NCBI GenBank assembly: GCA_037043015.1
Contig: CM073321.1
Location: 5,600,001-5,664,000, forward strand
DNA: 64,000 nucleotides
Reading direction: 5' to 3'
Source: Bryum argenteum
Lineage: Eukaryota > Streptophyta > Bryopsida > Bryales > Bryaceae
Shown in pieces: positions 1-10,547 of the stretch. The position numbers and the translations under genes were made by a program. The notes beneath the pieces are model-generated. The model did no database searches. It was given only the letters and a program-made list of their open reading frames with translations, and was not told the DNA's origin. Numbering within the stretch: the first letter of the stretch is position 1; each line of letters opens with the position of its first letter.

Positions 1-529
1 TCACGCTCTTGGCCGCCACTAAACACGCCTCGAGGAAGGATGCGGAGCTCGGGTCAACAGCTGCAACACGGTTTGTAGCATCGGAGGACTCGGGCAGCGA
101 AGATGACAAGGAGGGCAATGAGGACGATGACCTGGAAGACATGGACGGCGAGGAGGACGATGACCCGGTAGGGAAGGAACCGCTGCGCATCAAGGTGGAT
201 CGCCATGGCTTCCGTGTAGGAGCCCACGAGCCTATACGGAGCTGCAAAATTTTGCTCGCTAATTGGATCCAACAGTGCAACCTGGCTGGCTTGGGCAGGA
301 GAAGGAAGCGCAGAGGGCGCTCGTCCAACATTTGACTAGGGAATTTGAATTCTATGGAGGCAGCAACGAACTTAGCGTGAAGTGGTTTAAGAAGAAGATG
401 TCGAGGTGTGTGACGCGGCTCAAGTATCAAATCAATAAGTTGATTAAGGTGGGAGCCGCAAAGCCAGCCGACATTGCCCAGCGTTATAGGGACAAATTGG
501 TTGAGATGCTAGACGATCCAGACGTGTAG
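1..529 (+). CDS. CACTA (Ptta/En/Spm-type) transposon protein, N-terminal part
   Basis: The reading frame is open at the window edge, so the 5' end lies outside. Residues about 25-55 are a dense Asp/Glu tract, followed by a basic helical segment (around codons for NELSVKWFKKKMSRCVTR, 374-427) ending in an LVEML block and a stop at 527-529. The pattern 'acidic stretch, K/R-rich helices with a WFKKKM core, then PADIAQRYRDKLVEML' resembles the plant Ptta/En/Spm transposase-associated domain that accompanies CACTA elements. The acidic and helical parts lie in different frames that meet around 250-300, so a small intron or a frameshift lies there. The related C-terminal exon at 2553-2798 supports the family call. 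Family membership is inference from pattern; catalytic residues are not expected in this protein. Confidence 0.4.
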
Positions 530-929
530 CAAACGTCGCAGATCATGTCAAGCATTTTGCTGGGGAGGCCGTCCAAGACAGAGATAGCAAGTGATCAAGT
601 GAAAAGAAAAAAACTCTAGATTGTGTAATGAAACACGGGATAGAGTACATGAATGTTTGAAAATTTGGGCACAATCTCTTCAGCTCTTTGTGTAGTACTT
701 TGTGTAGTACATTTTTAGTCAAAATTAGATTACATCCACCGGCTTGTTGTTGTTTCTACAGAGCTGCAAAGGTGAGTTTGGGCTGTCGAATTGGTATCCA
801 TGCTGCACCTTTTTGTACAAGAATGGGCATGACAACGTTCTGTATATTTACTTTGGGTATGTTAGTGTATGACAGTACGTTCTGTATGTTGCTTGAGTTT
901 GTGTTTATTTTGACGTTTCGGATATGTTA

Positions 930-1140
930 TTTATGACGTACGCATGTCAAGTTCCATCACTACGCGTTTCTTATGATGTCTTATCATGTTTCTCACGACG
1001 CGCGCATATCAAGTTGCATGGCTTTGCGTTTTTTATGACCTCAGATTGAGTTTCTTGCAAAAAATTGCGTTTCAGGTGACGTGAAACTGCGTTTGAACTT
1101 GTTAGAAATAACATGCCTGTGTCAGATACTCATGTTTAGA
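930..1140. repeat. GACGT/TGACR-rich subterminal-type repeats
   Basis: This stretch contains repeated short words such as TGACGT, ACGCGC, GCGTTT and TTCAGGTGACGTGAAACTG, the last an imperfect inverted repeat. The same vocabulary recurs at 2040-2500, 5030-5498, 58560-59560 and 60420-60720. 530-930 holds no gene that I can support. Confidence 0.5.
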
Positions 1141-1175
1141 CCGGTTCAATCTTTGTACTGATTAACAAAGTTGGA

Positions 1176-2024
1176 GTGGGACAAATGTGGTTTTCTGGCA
1201 AATCACTAACAGCATGTGCATACATGCAACAGACTTTAAGATACAGACGAATGCCAACGAATGCGGAAATTGCCATCGAGGTGAAGGCAATGAGGCAAGC
1301 AGAAATCGATGCGCGGATGATGGCAAAGAAGCAGAAGTCAGAAGCCCAGGATGATTCCCGGATGGAGCGAATTGAAGCGTTGTGTGCAGCTCAAGAGGAA
1401 AGGTTGAAGAAGGTGGAGTACAAGATTGAAGCGTTGTGTGCAGCTCAAGACAAAAGGATGCAGAAGGTGGAGGACATGGTGAGGGAGATAATTGCAAAAA
1501 ACGCCAGGACCACACCTCCACCAGCGCAAAAGAAAGAACAACATTGACCGACGTTGAGGCGGATATCTTTGCAGACACCCAAGGACGAACTTGCACAGTC
1601 TCCAAAGCCCCTCGTGGACGTTGGAGAGCAGGCGCCAACGCTCCCCAACACGGAAGTCAATACAAAGGCTCTCACAGAGGTCCCCTCCCATGACGATATG
1701 GAGACGGGGGACGCTGGCCGCGAAGCTTCTCCGGAGGACACGGCCGTGGACGCATCTATAAAAGCAAATGATGGGCCTGCACCCACGGAGACGGTAATGG
1801 AAGGGCCAGTGGAACATGGGGTCACAGAGGAGTCCACGGATGAAGCGCACGGGACAGAGGATGCAGCCACTCTGGTAGACCTCCGCTCACCTTCACACGA
1901 AGGCAGTCATCAACAGAAAGATGTGACGGATGTTAAGACTTGCTCCGAAATACAGATCAAGTGTGTAAGAATTTTGTCGTCAGATTCCGACGTTAAGTCT
2001 AACATCAGATTCCGTCGTCAATGA
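1176..2024 (+). pseudogene. Coiled-coil middle part of the CACTA-type protein
   Basis: One frame runs from 1176 to 2024 with a single in-frame TGA at 1545-1547. The first 120 residues are a charged coiled coil; an 18-residue unit beginning IEALCAAQ is tandemly duplicated (54-bp period, 1371 and 1425). The second half is Pro/Ser/Thr/Glu-rich linker. Coiled coils after the helical domain are common in En/Spm second-ORF proteins and mediate multimerisation, so this is probably the next exon of the gene starting before position 1. The stretch at 1176 looks like an exon preceded by about 640 bp of repeat-rich intron. The in-frame TGA could be CpG decay of an Arg codon. Nothing here identifies an enzymatic function. 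Confidence 0.4.
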
Positions 2025-2039
2025 CAAATTGCTTCACAA

Positions 2040-2505
2040 TTATTTGACATTTATTTGCGCTACAGTTGACTTTATTTTCTGTCACAAATAACATAGTCCT
2101 GCGTCATAAATGACATAGTTTTGTATCACAATTGACATTTATTTGCGTTGCAGGGTGACATTGTTTTGTGTCACAAATGACGTACTTTGACAATGTTGCG
2201 TCAGAATTGACAAAATTCTACGTCATGCATGAAATTATTCGGCGTAGTAAATAACATAATTCTGCGTCCTAATGGACATACAAACACGTCCCCAATGATA
2301 TAAGCAGCTTGTGTTTTTTTTCCTTAAAGTATATGTGAATGATACAAAGGCGCGTTTCAGGTGACACAACTCTTCATAATCTGATGGCACAAATTCTCTT
2401 TGGGGTGACATAAAAGAGCGTTTTCACTGACATCAAATACCGTCTCATTGTTCGCAAAATTCAGGTTTCGCATGACATAACTTGCGTTTCAAGTGACGTT
2501 CCAGT
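2040..2505. repeat. TGTCA/TGACA palindrome array
   Basis: At least eight degenerate palindromes of the form (T/C)GTCA-NNNN-TGAC(A/G) occur, for example GCGTCATAAATGACAT at 2101-2116 and TGTCACAAATGACG at 2169-2182. The core GTCACAAATGAC is identical to one at 59200-59221, 57 kb away. The array sits in what appears to be an intron: a TTGCAG acceptor at 2547-2552 precedes the next coding exon. Confidence 0.65.
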
Positions 2506-2552
2506 GAATGATTCTAAGATTACTTGTTTGGATTTGGGCATGTAAATTGCAG

Positions 2553-2798
2553 GTATTGGGGCCTGGATTCACAAAAGGGATGCGTGTCTTGTTGCTCGGT
2601 GCCCCCCATGACGCCCCCCATGTGCTAGTTGGCACCGGAGTGCTGCATGGCATGCCTGGTGAGTCCGTCCATCGCAAGACGCTTGAAGAGGACGAATACT
2701 CCGTGATGATCTCAAAGTGCTTGAAAGACGACTACGAGCTGCAATGCCCACTAGAGGAGGACGACGTCCTTACTATGAAGCAGGCCGTTGGCAGATAA
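2553..2798 (+). CDS. C-terminal exon of CACTA-type protein
   Basis: The exon begins after the acceptor TTGCAG (2547-2552) and reads VLGPGFTKGMRVLLLGAPH, then VLVGTGVLHGMPGE, then a TMKQAVGR end and stop at 2796-2798. This matches the conserved tail of plant Ptta/En/Spm proteins: 'G.KV.L.S', 'VA.G.L.S.DP', 'V.V......D..L..P', then 'T.GDA.G..I.W'. That tail is thought to be a small beta-rich domain. It is the best evidence that 1-2798 is one CACTA gene. About 30 bp downstream an old LTR begins at 2833. The exon may instead be a terminal fragment of a decayed copy. Confidence 0.5.
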   Translation, partial: VLGPGFTKGMRVLLLGAPHDAPHVLVGTGVLHGMPGESVHRKTLEEDEYSVMISKCLKDDYELQCPLEEDDVLTMKQAVGR

Positions 2799-2832
2799 CA
2801 CCTGTCCATTAAACGTGCTACGTCTAATAGTG

Positions 2833-5029
2833 TGTGAACGGCCGAAAGGGTTCACGCTTGTGCGAATTGCTTCCTACAAGCTTTAGTCTAATTTATTCAT
2901 ATTCAAATTCCCTAATTGGGACAATTAGGCCAATTCTTCCGGTTCCCGGGAAATGTATGTTCTCGGGTGGAGTTCTGTCTAAATGCCTCGGCGTTGGTTT
3001 ACTTTATTCTAAATTTGTAATATTGATTGGTGTTAATGTATTACGGTATGTTTTTGGGTATTTTTTATGCCTCCTTTAGTATTCATAATGTAGCGCACGT
3101 ACATGTAATTGCTAAAATACCTATTGTTTAATAATCAAGGAACTTAGTTAAATCCTGCAGATGAAATTGTCGAATGAGCAAAGATTCATCTAGTGAAGCG
3201 GATGAAACTTGTTCTCCATCCAACTAAGTCGAATGGGTCAGAAAGGAGTTAGAGAGGGTTAGGGTTGTATGTTTTTTGGAGAGTATGTGTGCAGCGTTGA
3301 GATGGAGACTTGGTTTTGGTCACGTTCTTGTGTGTGTTTTGTGGAAGTGTGCATGTGTGAGAGTTTTGCAGGGAGGACGTCAAACTCGATAGGACGACCA
3401 TCGGAGCAGAAGCGGCGCTGACGCCGACACTTGCACAGGTTTCGGCTCAGGCTTCGTGCAGCGACAGGCGGAAGGAAGCCGGACCGCCATCTAAAGAGCA
3501 ACGGCGAACAGGAAGACGGTGACGACTGCAGTCGAGGTTGGAGGATCAGCAACCCCGCATCGACGAGGAGGATTAGCAAACCCACATGAACGAGGAGGAT
3601 GAGCAACTTCGCCGTCGACGAAGCTCATACGCCGACCGAGCAGCTCGTAGGAGGATCAGCCCGACGGCGAGTAGAAGCCAGCAGGAGTGCGAAGTCAGAG
3701 AGCCGGCGAAAGAAGCTGATCGGCGAGCAGAAGCTAATCGGGCCAGGGATCGGCCGGCAGCCGATCCGGCAACAGCCGGAACGAGCTGTAAGGTGGATCA
3801 GCGGATCGAGAGGACCAGGACCGGCACAAGGAGCGCCGAAGCAAGACGTCGGCATCACAACGTCGAGACACCTCGACCTAGCAATTCCGACAGTGATCCA
3901 GTTCGCGATGACGGCTAGGACGGAGCGGCAACTACCGAGCCAGATCATCACCGACAACGACGATCCAATTCACGAGGACCAGCGAAGGACAATGAGCAGC
4001 ATTGGCAATGGCGAGGCGATCGCAGTGGAACAACTAGCGACGACGGATCAGTAAACCTGGAAGCTCGATGGTTGGCTGATCCAGCACCGACAGTGACCAT
4101 GAGCACGTGATCGAGGATCAGTTTAGAGTAAGGGATCGGAGGTCAACACCGGCAGAGATCCGACAGCGACAGCAGGCAGTCGGAGTCGAATCAACCGCAG
4201 CTCATCGACAGCACGTGCAGGGGCGACGACCATCGCGTGCCAACAAGAGCAGCACGGTCGGCGCAGGAGATCAACGAGCTGGAAGAGGCAGCCGGAAGAA
4301 CGGCGGAAGTTCATGCGGCTTCGACAAGGTTGATCCGGCACCGGCAGCAGCAGTTCACGGCACCGAGGCACCTCAACCTAGCAGCAGTTCACGGCGAACC
4401 AGTTCGTGGGTCTTGCCACCGATGCAGCATCACGACGACACCGGCAAATTGCACCCGGCATTGAGCAAACCAGCACGAGGGCGACATCGAAGCCCTGTCA
4501 CCTCTCCGTGATAATACGGAGGGTGGACAGGGTGATATTACGAAGGGAGCCCCCTCTTCTTCCTTTTTGCTCTATTATTCATTGTTCTTTTTGCTAAGTT
4601 GTGTGGGCTGAACACGGTAGATGTTTGGAAACTTTATCTTACAAAATGGAAAATTCATTGCCCAAAAATTGATTGTTTTGATTTAATGTGTGTTGCTTTA
4701 TACTTGTAATGATGTTTGTTTTGTTGGGAAGGTTGTGCCCTTGTTGCAATACTCAATGATTGGATGTTAGTGTGCACCGTGTATAAGAATAGTGCGGAAG
4801 CACTGCCCATTTTTGGGCTGAAATTATGAATTTAGGTTAAAAAATCGGAAAATTGGGATCAAGCGCGGAAGCGCTGCCCAATTCACTCCAGAACTTCTGT
4901 GTTCATGTTGGAATACTTGGCTAGAGTGTTTGCTAGGGTGTCCGTTGTTTGGAAGGCTATATTGATTGTACTCCATCCCCACGACCGACTTGTGGCTTAA
5001 AAACCGGACAATCGGAATTTAGGCTCACA
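2833..5029 (+). mobile_element. Old solo LTR (copy A), LTR retrotransposon fossil
   Basis: The unit starts TGTGAACG and ends CTCACA, giving short inverted termini TGTGA/TCACA. It aligns along both ends with 51582-52985 (copy B), and homology stops at exactly these bases in both. The flanks TAGTG and CAGCG differ only by transitions and could be a decayed 5-bp target duplication. The 5' part holds a conserved hairpin (GTGAAC...GTTCAC). The 3' part has repeated GCGCGGAAGCGC hairpins at about 4862 and a CGGAA-rich end. The middle, 3360-4510, is GC-rich and not shared with copy B. No pol region is seen, so it is a solo LTR by inference. Divergence from copy B implies considerable age. Confidence 0.55.
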
Positions 5030-5498
5030 CAGCGTTTTGAAAAACGCGCGCAAATACGGTACATGTTCAAATAAACGTCTAAAGATGTCAGAATAAAAGT
5101 TCAACCACCTTCAAATAAACATCCGAAGATGTTTAAATAAACGTCAAAGTACGTCTCCTAACATTTTCTTAAACGTCTGCTTCGACAATGCACAATCGAT
5201 CCATGAGCATGCCGCGTGTCACCATCTTAACCGTCCTTACTCCCAATGCCACGTCAGAATCTCATTCCACATAAACAAATTTTTCATCCATCCAAAGGAC
5301 GAAGACTTGTCCTCGTATAATTTGATGTGGAATTGGATATTTCCACCTAAGCACTTATGTGGAATTAAAATAAGCAGGAAATTTCCATGTAGAAGAAAAG
5401 TTATTCCCCCAATTTACTGACCCTAGGTAACTTGATTCCGTCACTTTTGACGTCATTAAACACACGCATTAAACCGTTTAGCGTAATTTAACGCGTCT
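5030..5498. repeat. Subterminal-type repeats (AAACGTC / TTTAACGCG)
   Basis: The words AAATAAACGTC, ACATCCGAAGATG, GACGTCATTAAAC and TTTAACGCGTC recur. Read on the minus strand, the block resembles 58680-58900: both contain an AGTTACC...GGGTCAGTAA segment and a stretch with GGATGGATGAAA and ACGTGGCAT. This links the stretch to the CACTA-like element that starts at 58540. Confidence 0.5.
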
Positions 5499-5523
5499 AA
5501 GGCCTTATTCATTAAATTGAGAC
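5499..5523 (-). repeat. 25-bp end motif shared with 47345-47369
   Basis: These 25 bp, starting with the palindrome AAGGCCTT and running into ATTCATTAAATTGAGAC, are the exact reverse complement of 47345-47369. In both places the motif lies between the 3' end of a transposon-type gene and a block of subterminal repeats. Confidence 0.7.
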
Positions 5524-5931
5524 AAAATGTACATTTTGAGTCTATCAGAAACAGATGTAGAAGTCTAGTGAATCAATAGTTGTTGAACCCAACGATATGT
5601 AGAACTGATGAGTTGGTAAATACTCAAATCTTGAACTAAAGAAGCTCAAATTGACATTTATTGTTCTTCAACTTCAGCATTAATAGTGTGCAGGTTGCAT
5701 GAAACTGACATGCATCAATGAAATATAAATGAAACAACTGCTTATAGAAGAAAAAGTGAGTGCTTTTGAAAGAGGGTAATATATTTAATACGTAATTGTA
5801 TACAAAGATATGCATTGCTGAAGGTCAACAAACACAGTGGACCTCAAAAGAATTAATGTAGGGGCATATACTACTACTAAACGGTCTACATGTATAATCT
5901 TCTGCAACATGACTTCTACTGCCACAGTAGA

Positions 5932-6546
5932 TCAATCAGTACACATCGGATTTTGTGACACTAAGTTTAGCTGCTTCTCGTGCTCTGAGCTTTGCAAGCC
6001 TTTTGAAAATATCGTCGCGTCGTGATCGATGGAGGGGCCCACTTTCCCACGAGCAGGCTTCGCTTGCGCTAACTTGTTCAGCTGCACAGACCTTCCGCTT
6101 CGACCTTCGAACTGGAGTGATGGTATCACCGTATCAGAGGGCCCACAAGCGGAGACGGACCGTGATCTGCGAGGAGGTCGTCCGGAGTCTCTAGACACCG
6201 TTGTACTAGGAGTCTTTGTATTCGTGACCGGTGTTGCAGTTAATGTCGGAAAGTGAGGACGACGCTCTGGCGAAACGCGGACACAATGTTGAAGTAGGCT
6301 CTTCGCGCACTCCCCACTTGCTTCGCAGCTAATATCCTTGAAAATTTGAGCAGAACTTGGAGCGGCCACGAGGGGTTCAGGTTCCAGCGTCATAACAGGA
6401 AGGAGGACTAGTTTGCGAAGTGATCCCTCTCTAGTCCGAGGGATAGGCGAGAAGCCATTGCCTGAGGTCGGCGATGTCCGTTGCAGTCGAGAGGGAGAGC
6501 AAGTCAGAGTCATGACGAATCCGCGACTCGGGGGGCTGTCGACCAC
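5932..6546 (-). CDS. Low-complexity C-terminal exon next to the HAD-phosphatase gene
   Basis: This open frame of about 200 residues is rich in Ser, Pro and Arg, with a PPRRSRSVSACG segment and a basic tail. A CTAATCCAAAG stretch just upstream on the minus strand could be a branch point and 3' splice site, so the frame may be the last exon of the gene whose phosphatase domain is at 7163-7840. No domain is recognised. The start at 6546 is GTG, consistent with an internal exon rather than a true start. 5524-5931 is AT-rich with no gene seen. Confidence 0.3.
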   Translation of the reverse strand: MVDSPPSRGFVMTLTCSPSRLQRTSPTSGNGFSPIPRTREGSLRKLVLLPVMTLEPEPLVAAPSSAQIFKDISCEASGECAKSLLQHCVRVSPERRPHFPTLTATPVTNTKTPSTTVSRDSGRPPRRSRSVSACGPSDTVIPSLQFEGRSGRSVQLNKLAQAKPARGKVGPSIDHDATIFSKGLQSSEHEKQLNLVSQNPMCTD

Positions 6547-7162
6547 GCTGTCTTCGATGTGCCCTTTGGATTAGTCTATGGCCGCAGATGTAGCGTCTGC
6601 GGCAGACCGGAGGAGGTACAGCACGGAGCCAACAGCAGTGCCGCAACTGCCCCCCTCCGACAAGAACCCGAGAGGAGGCTCGTGGATGGCCTTTGACGCG
6701 GCAGAGCTACGCGCATGCATTCATCCTATGTACAGAAACATTCATTTAGTAGAGAACCGCGTCAGGCAGGGTGAAATAAAAAACATAGTCTATCACAGTA
6801 GATTCAATGTTAGAAAATTCATCCATGGACAACAGATAGTAATAATACAAAGAATTAGGGGTAAATCCAACTCCTTTATTATTAACTTCCGGTAAAGACA
6901 TAGTGTACATCATGGTACAATAATTACAAAATGTAGATGGAAATGTCAAAATGTAGATGTAAATGTAGATGGGGGAAACAAGCTACAGAAAGCCCGATCT
7001 CCTAGTAACTGTGCACCCATGTTCGATGACTAGGCTCATCCCCGGTAAACTAAATCGAGTCCCCATGGTTTGCGAAGACATCAACATGCCGGCGATGAGT
7101 TTCTTGGCGGTCGGGTCACTGGGACGCAGCAGGTTTTGGCCAATGCGATTGTCCTCCACAAA

Positions 7163-7840
7163 TCACTGCAAATGTCCCTCGTGGGAATTGAGGCGGTTTA
7201 GCCACGGCAGAAGGTCTTCCATGAGGAAGTCGTTCTCGCCATCCCGGGGACTCCAGGTGCAAAGGAACAGAGCATTACCATTCTCATTGCAGATACTCTT
7301 TTGGGAAGAGTCATCAATGAGAAGAGTATTGTCTGGGGAAAAGAACGTGTCGCCACTAGGATTGCCGAACACAGCCTCCAAGAGCACTTTCATGTACACA
7401 ACCTTGTGGCTGAGCTGAAAGGACTTCCTGTCGGGGGAGCTGGATCGTGGTGCAATCCTTTTGACAGAGTACATCGAAATGATGTTTGCCACCGCTAAAG
7501 AGGTGGCCAACGGCACCCTCAGCAATATGCTTCATCATCGAAGTCCACACTAAGACCTTGTCCGCGATGTCGGAAACCTGCCGGAGAAAATCCCCAACAT
7601 TTTTCCTCGCGAACACCACCTTGGGACCAATGACACTAGGAGTCCAATGCGAGCGAATATTGTCCCCAAGAGTGTACAGTTTGGGTCCATTGTGGTTGGA
7701 CCTATACGTAGAATGGCAGAGAACGCCATTTAGGTCGAGGACAATGTTCAACGACTTCCTCCGCGGCAAAGGCGGAAGGGTCCTCCCGACGATCTCTATC
7801 GCACGCTCGACAGCTACCTGATCCTCGACAGCTACCTGAG
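7163..7840 (-). pseudogene. FCP1/NIF-like HAD phosphatase domain
   Basis: The frame starting near 7769 has the HAD motif I block NIVLDLNGVLCH, then RKNVGDFLRQVSDIADKVLVWTSM (the FCP1 'R P.l..FL..l...y.v.vWTS' block) and a following LCQKDCT. Motif III appears in the second frame as NTLLIDDSS near 7290, followed by NALFLCTWSPRDGENDFLMEDLLPWLNRL, the usual FCP1/SCP tail. FCP1-type enzymes dephosphorylate Ser in the RNA polymerase II C-terminal domain. Plant relatives often have DLNG in place of DLDG, as here. The two parts differ by one frame near 7445, so this copy is broken or carries a sequencing indel. A tandem duplication at about 7808-7838 lies just upstream. Confidence 0.6.
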
Positions 7841-8338
7841 CAAGACAAAAGACACAGAGAGATTGATCAAGGAGTTACCTCGGGTAATGAAGAAATGGGA
7901 GAGCCAGGGAGTTGACAGGAGCTTTCAGTCATCCTGATCAACTCCGACCTCCCATTTGAGATTGCTTCCAGTTCAAATGAGAGTGGCACGCAAACACTGA
8001 TTGGTAATTGTGCAGCATAAACATTGACAACAAAGACAATTAGGCATGTATGCGGAAAAAGGCCTTGAAAATAGGCATATCATTATAAACAAGGATTTCA
8101 TAATACATTTGGGATAATTTCGCAAGATGCAGTTGGCACTAGAATCTACTCTCTACACTAGGCGGTATACTACAATACAAGTACGCGAGCAACGGACTTG
8201 AATGTCGTCCGCCATGAGCACTCAAGAACCGAAGTTGATATCCTTTCAATAAGCATAAGATACAAATTTGATACAAAGAGCGGTTTGGAGTTCGGCTACG
8301 CTCATACGGCATGAGAGACTCCAGTGGGGGGCGTGGAA

Positions 8339-8782
8339 TCAATCAAAACAGTAAGGGTCTGAGGTCTGTACCTGGTCGTCTGCACCGGGGTCCTGAGAAA
8401 GAACTTCAGGAGCCGTTTGAAGTTCCGAGCTTCCAACCTCCAGGTCGTCAGCTCCCAACTTGTAGTCAACTTTCTCGACTCCGTCCTCCTCCACAGCATC
8501 GTCGGCTCGACGATCCGAGTCTGCGAGAGCATCTCCGGCTGTTCGCTCGACCTCAACACAAGGACTCTCTTGCGATTCATCATCAACATTATCGTCATGG
8601 CGATGATGCTGTACGGCAGGAGATCCCAGTGGTGCAGCCGTCTCAGGCACCCAGAGGTCGTCAGGCCCCTCAACGGTGGATGGAATCGTTAACAGCTGGC
8701 AGAGAGGAGTCGACGCTATGACGTCCTCGTTTGGAGAGGGAACTCCTACATTGGTATCGTCGAGTCGAGGATCTGGGGACAC
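8339..8782 (-). CDS. Acidic N-terminal exon, probably of the HAD-phosphatase gene
   Basis: This frame of about 148 residues is dominated by Asp, Glu, Val and Ser (segments such as DADSDRRADDAVEEDG) with no recognisable fold. It lies 500 bp upstream of the phosphatase domain on the same strand, with an AT-rich gap (7850-8300) that could be an intron. Such acidic leaders are frequent in proteins of large plant transposons. The opposite strand is open too, so coding status is uncertain. Confidence 0.3.
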   Translation of the reverse strand: MSPDPRLDDTNVGVPSPNEDVIASTPLCQLLTIPSTVEGPDDLWVPETAAPLGSPAVQHHRHDDNVDDESQESPCVEVERTAGDALADSDRRADDAVEEDGVEKVDYKLGADDLEVGSSELQTAPEVLSQDPGADDQVQTSDPYCFD

Positions 8783-9116
8783 AGCCGAAGTTGGAGCAGG
8801 TGATACGGCAGGGCCTTCATCGTCAGCTCAACGAACAGGTGACTCCAGTGAGGTTGGAGCAGCGCAGTCGGCAGTGCTGGAGGGGACAAGAGCACCTTCA
8901 TCTTTGGAGAGATGATCCGAAGTCGCTAGAGGCTGCCAAGGTTGTCATATCGGGCGTGTTGGGGCAATCAGGCGAACAAAACGGACGTACGAGTTGTCCC
9001 GGATGGACAGGCGTGCCTGCCCACTTTGATAGTAGGATGTGTGTAATTTTTTTCATGGGTAAGAAACTTTGCAGTAAAAAGCCACGTAGGATGTGACGTG
9101 TAAGTCCACCGTGGCG

Positions 9117-9290
9117 TCGGGGCGGGTGAAATTGTGCCATGGCGCGTGAACTTTTGTTAGGGCGGGTGAACTTTTTAGGGGACGAGTGAACTTTAGAGGG
9201 GGCGGGTGAACTTTGGTGGCGGGGCAGGTGAGGGGGGGCAAGGGGGGGGAGGGGGGGGTTTAGGGGAAGGGGTAAGGGTGGTTGTTCCAT
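9117..9290 (+). repeat. GGGCGGGTGAACTTT minisatellite grading into poly-G
   Basis: Four to five degenerate copies of a unit of about 20 bp, GGGCGGGTGAACTTT plus a short spacer, lie between 9117 and 9225. A G-run tract follows to about 9275. No gene is seen in 8920-9798; 9300-9790 is AT-rich and featureless. Confidence 0.75.
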
Positions 9291-9798
9291 TTTCATTTTA
9301 TTTTTTTAAATTTTTGGAGAAGTTTTTTTTTTGAGAATTTCTTTGAATAGAAATATCATAGTGTTTACAAATTGATTCATGCATAGGTTGAGTGGTATTT
9401 GGCAAGGTATGCATATGAGCGGTTGGAAGAGTGAGGAAGGGTGGGAATAAGTAACTATGTGCACTTAAAACAAAACAATGCAATTAAATATGTCATATGA
9501 CGAAGTACACATGCATCGAATAAGAGAAATTGCCTTATTTTTCATACATAAGGCGAATGTAATGTAGTAAAAAGTAGAAATCATGAATAATAATATGATA
9601 TAATATAATTCATAGTGAATAATGATACAACGTAGATATAAGGAAATTATATATATTCCCACAACACATAATCTGAACTTCTTTGTTTTATTTTTTTTAT
9701 AAACTTATGCACTATAATAGACTAATAATAGTGGCTAATAAAGACTACAATAATGATGAGAAGTTCTAAAATACCCAAATAGATAATATAAGTCCAAT

Positions 9799-10072
9799 CT
9801 ACTTATTGAAACGGTTTGATCGCCCCACCCTTTCAGTGGATGTATCCTCCATGTTAGGATCTCGGATCAGGTCTTGGATAACAGCGTCATCATCATCTAG
9901 CGCCTCATCGCACTGTGGGTCACCATCATCGTCGTCGTCGTCGTCGTTGTTGCCACGTTCAATATCATTGTCGTCGTCGTCGTCGTTGTTGCCACGTTCA
10001 ATATCATTGTCGTTGTCGTCGTCGTTGTTGCCACGTTCAATATCATTGTCATCGTCGCTACCACTTGAAGAA
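9799..10072 (-). CDS. Acidic repeat tail of hAT transposase 1
   Basis: The minus strand encodes SGSDDDNDIERGNN followed by two more copies of a 12-13 residue unit (NDIERGNND plus Asp runs), then an ALDDDDAVIQDLI end and stop. The unit is a 36-39 bp minisatellite (9931-10050, three copies). It lies directly after the copia LTR fragment that separates it from the hAT body. hAT 2 has an equivalent Asp/Glu-rich C-terminal tail at 49750-49950, which supports reading this as the last part of the hAT 1 coding region. Confidence 0.45.
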
Positions 10073-10545
10073 TGTTGTGAGCAAGAAGAAAGAGGAAGCA
10101 ATATATAACTGGTATTGAAAGATCTTTTGAACCTGTATATGGTTCACATATATATACCCCAGTTAGGGTAGTAATTTTAGATACTTTTACTTTAGACTTT
10201 TACTTAACTTGAACTAACCGGAGAGTAAGATCTGCTAGAAGGTTCTAGAAGGTTCCGAGGTCGCTTATCACAACACTCCTCCTCGACTGAGGAACACTTC
10301 ACAACACTCCCCCTCGAACGATGATCTTCCTCGTTAAAAAACACTTCACAATGTTTTGAAGTGAAAAGAGTAAAGTCATCGTTCGCTATTAATATACACT
10401 AACTTAACAGCTGCTATGCTTGGTTTTGACCGCCATCATAATGTTGATAACATTGCTTCATGGAACGCCTCGTGAAACACTAAAAGTTCTCCTTCCACCA
10501 GCTTGTCTCTGTCTTCCTTGTCCTCGCAAAGGCAATAGGGGTCCT
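10073..10545 (-). mobile_element. Ty1/copia fragment: LTR plus adjoining internal sequence
   Basis: 10073-10275 matches the LTR at 30502-30708, with TGTTGTGA...TCACAACA ends. The adjoining CTCCTCCTCGACTGAGGAAC is the same in both, and on the minus strand it is the polypurine tract. Internal sequence continues to roughly 10545. The fragment lies inside the 3' half of hAT 1. It is a fossil, related to the copia element at 30502-40450. Confidence 0.75.
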
Positions 10546-10547
10546 CT

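Noticed and set aside
2815-2832. TAGTG at 2828-2832 as a CACTA terminus
   Set aside because: Inward sequence CACTATTAGACG has only weak similarity to the termini at 47494 and 58540, and TAGTG is better read as the decayed duplication of the LTR; kept open.
3586-4511. Several Arg/Ser/Ala-rich ORFs on both strands
   Set aside because: They lie inside the solo LTR middle, are GC-rich and open on both strands, and show no motif.
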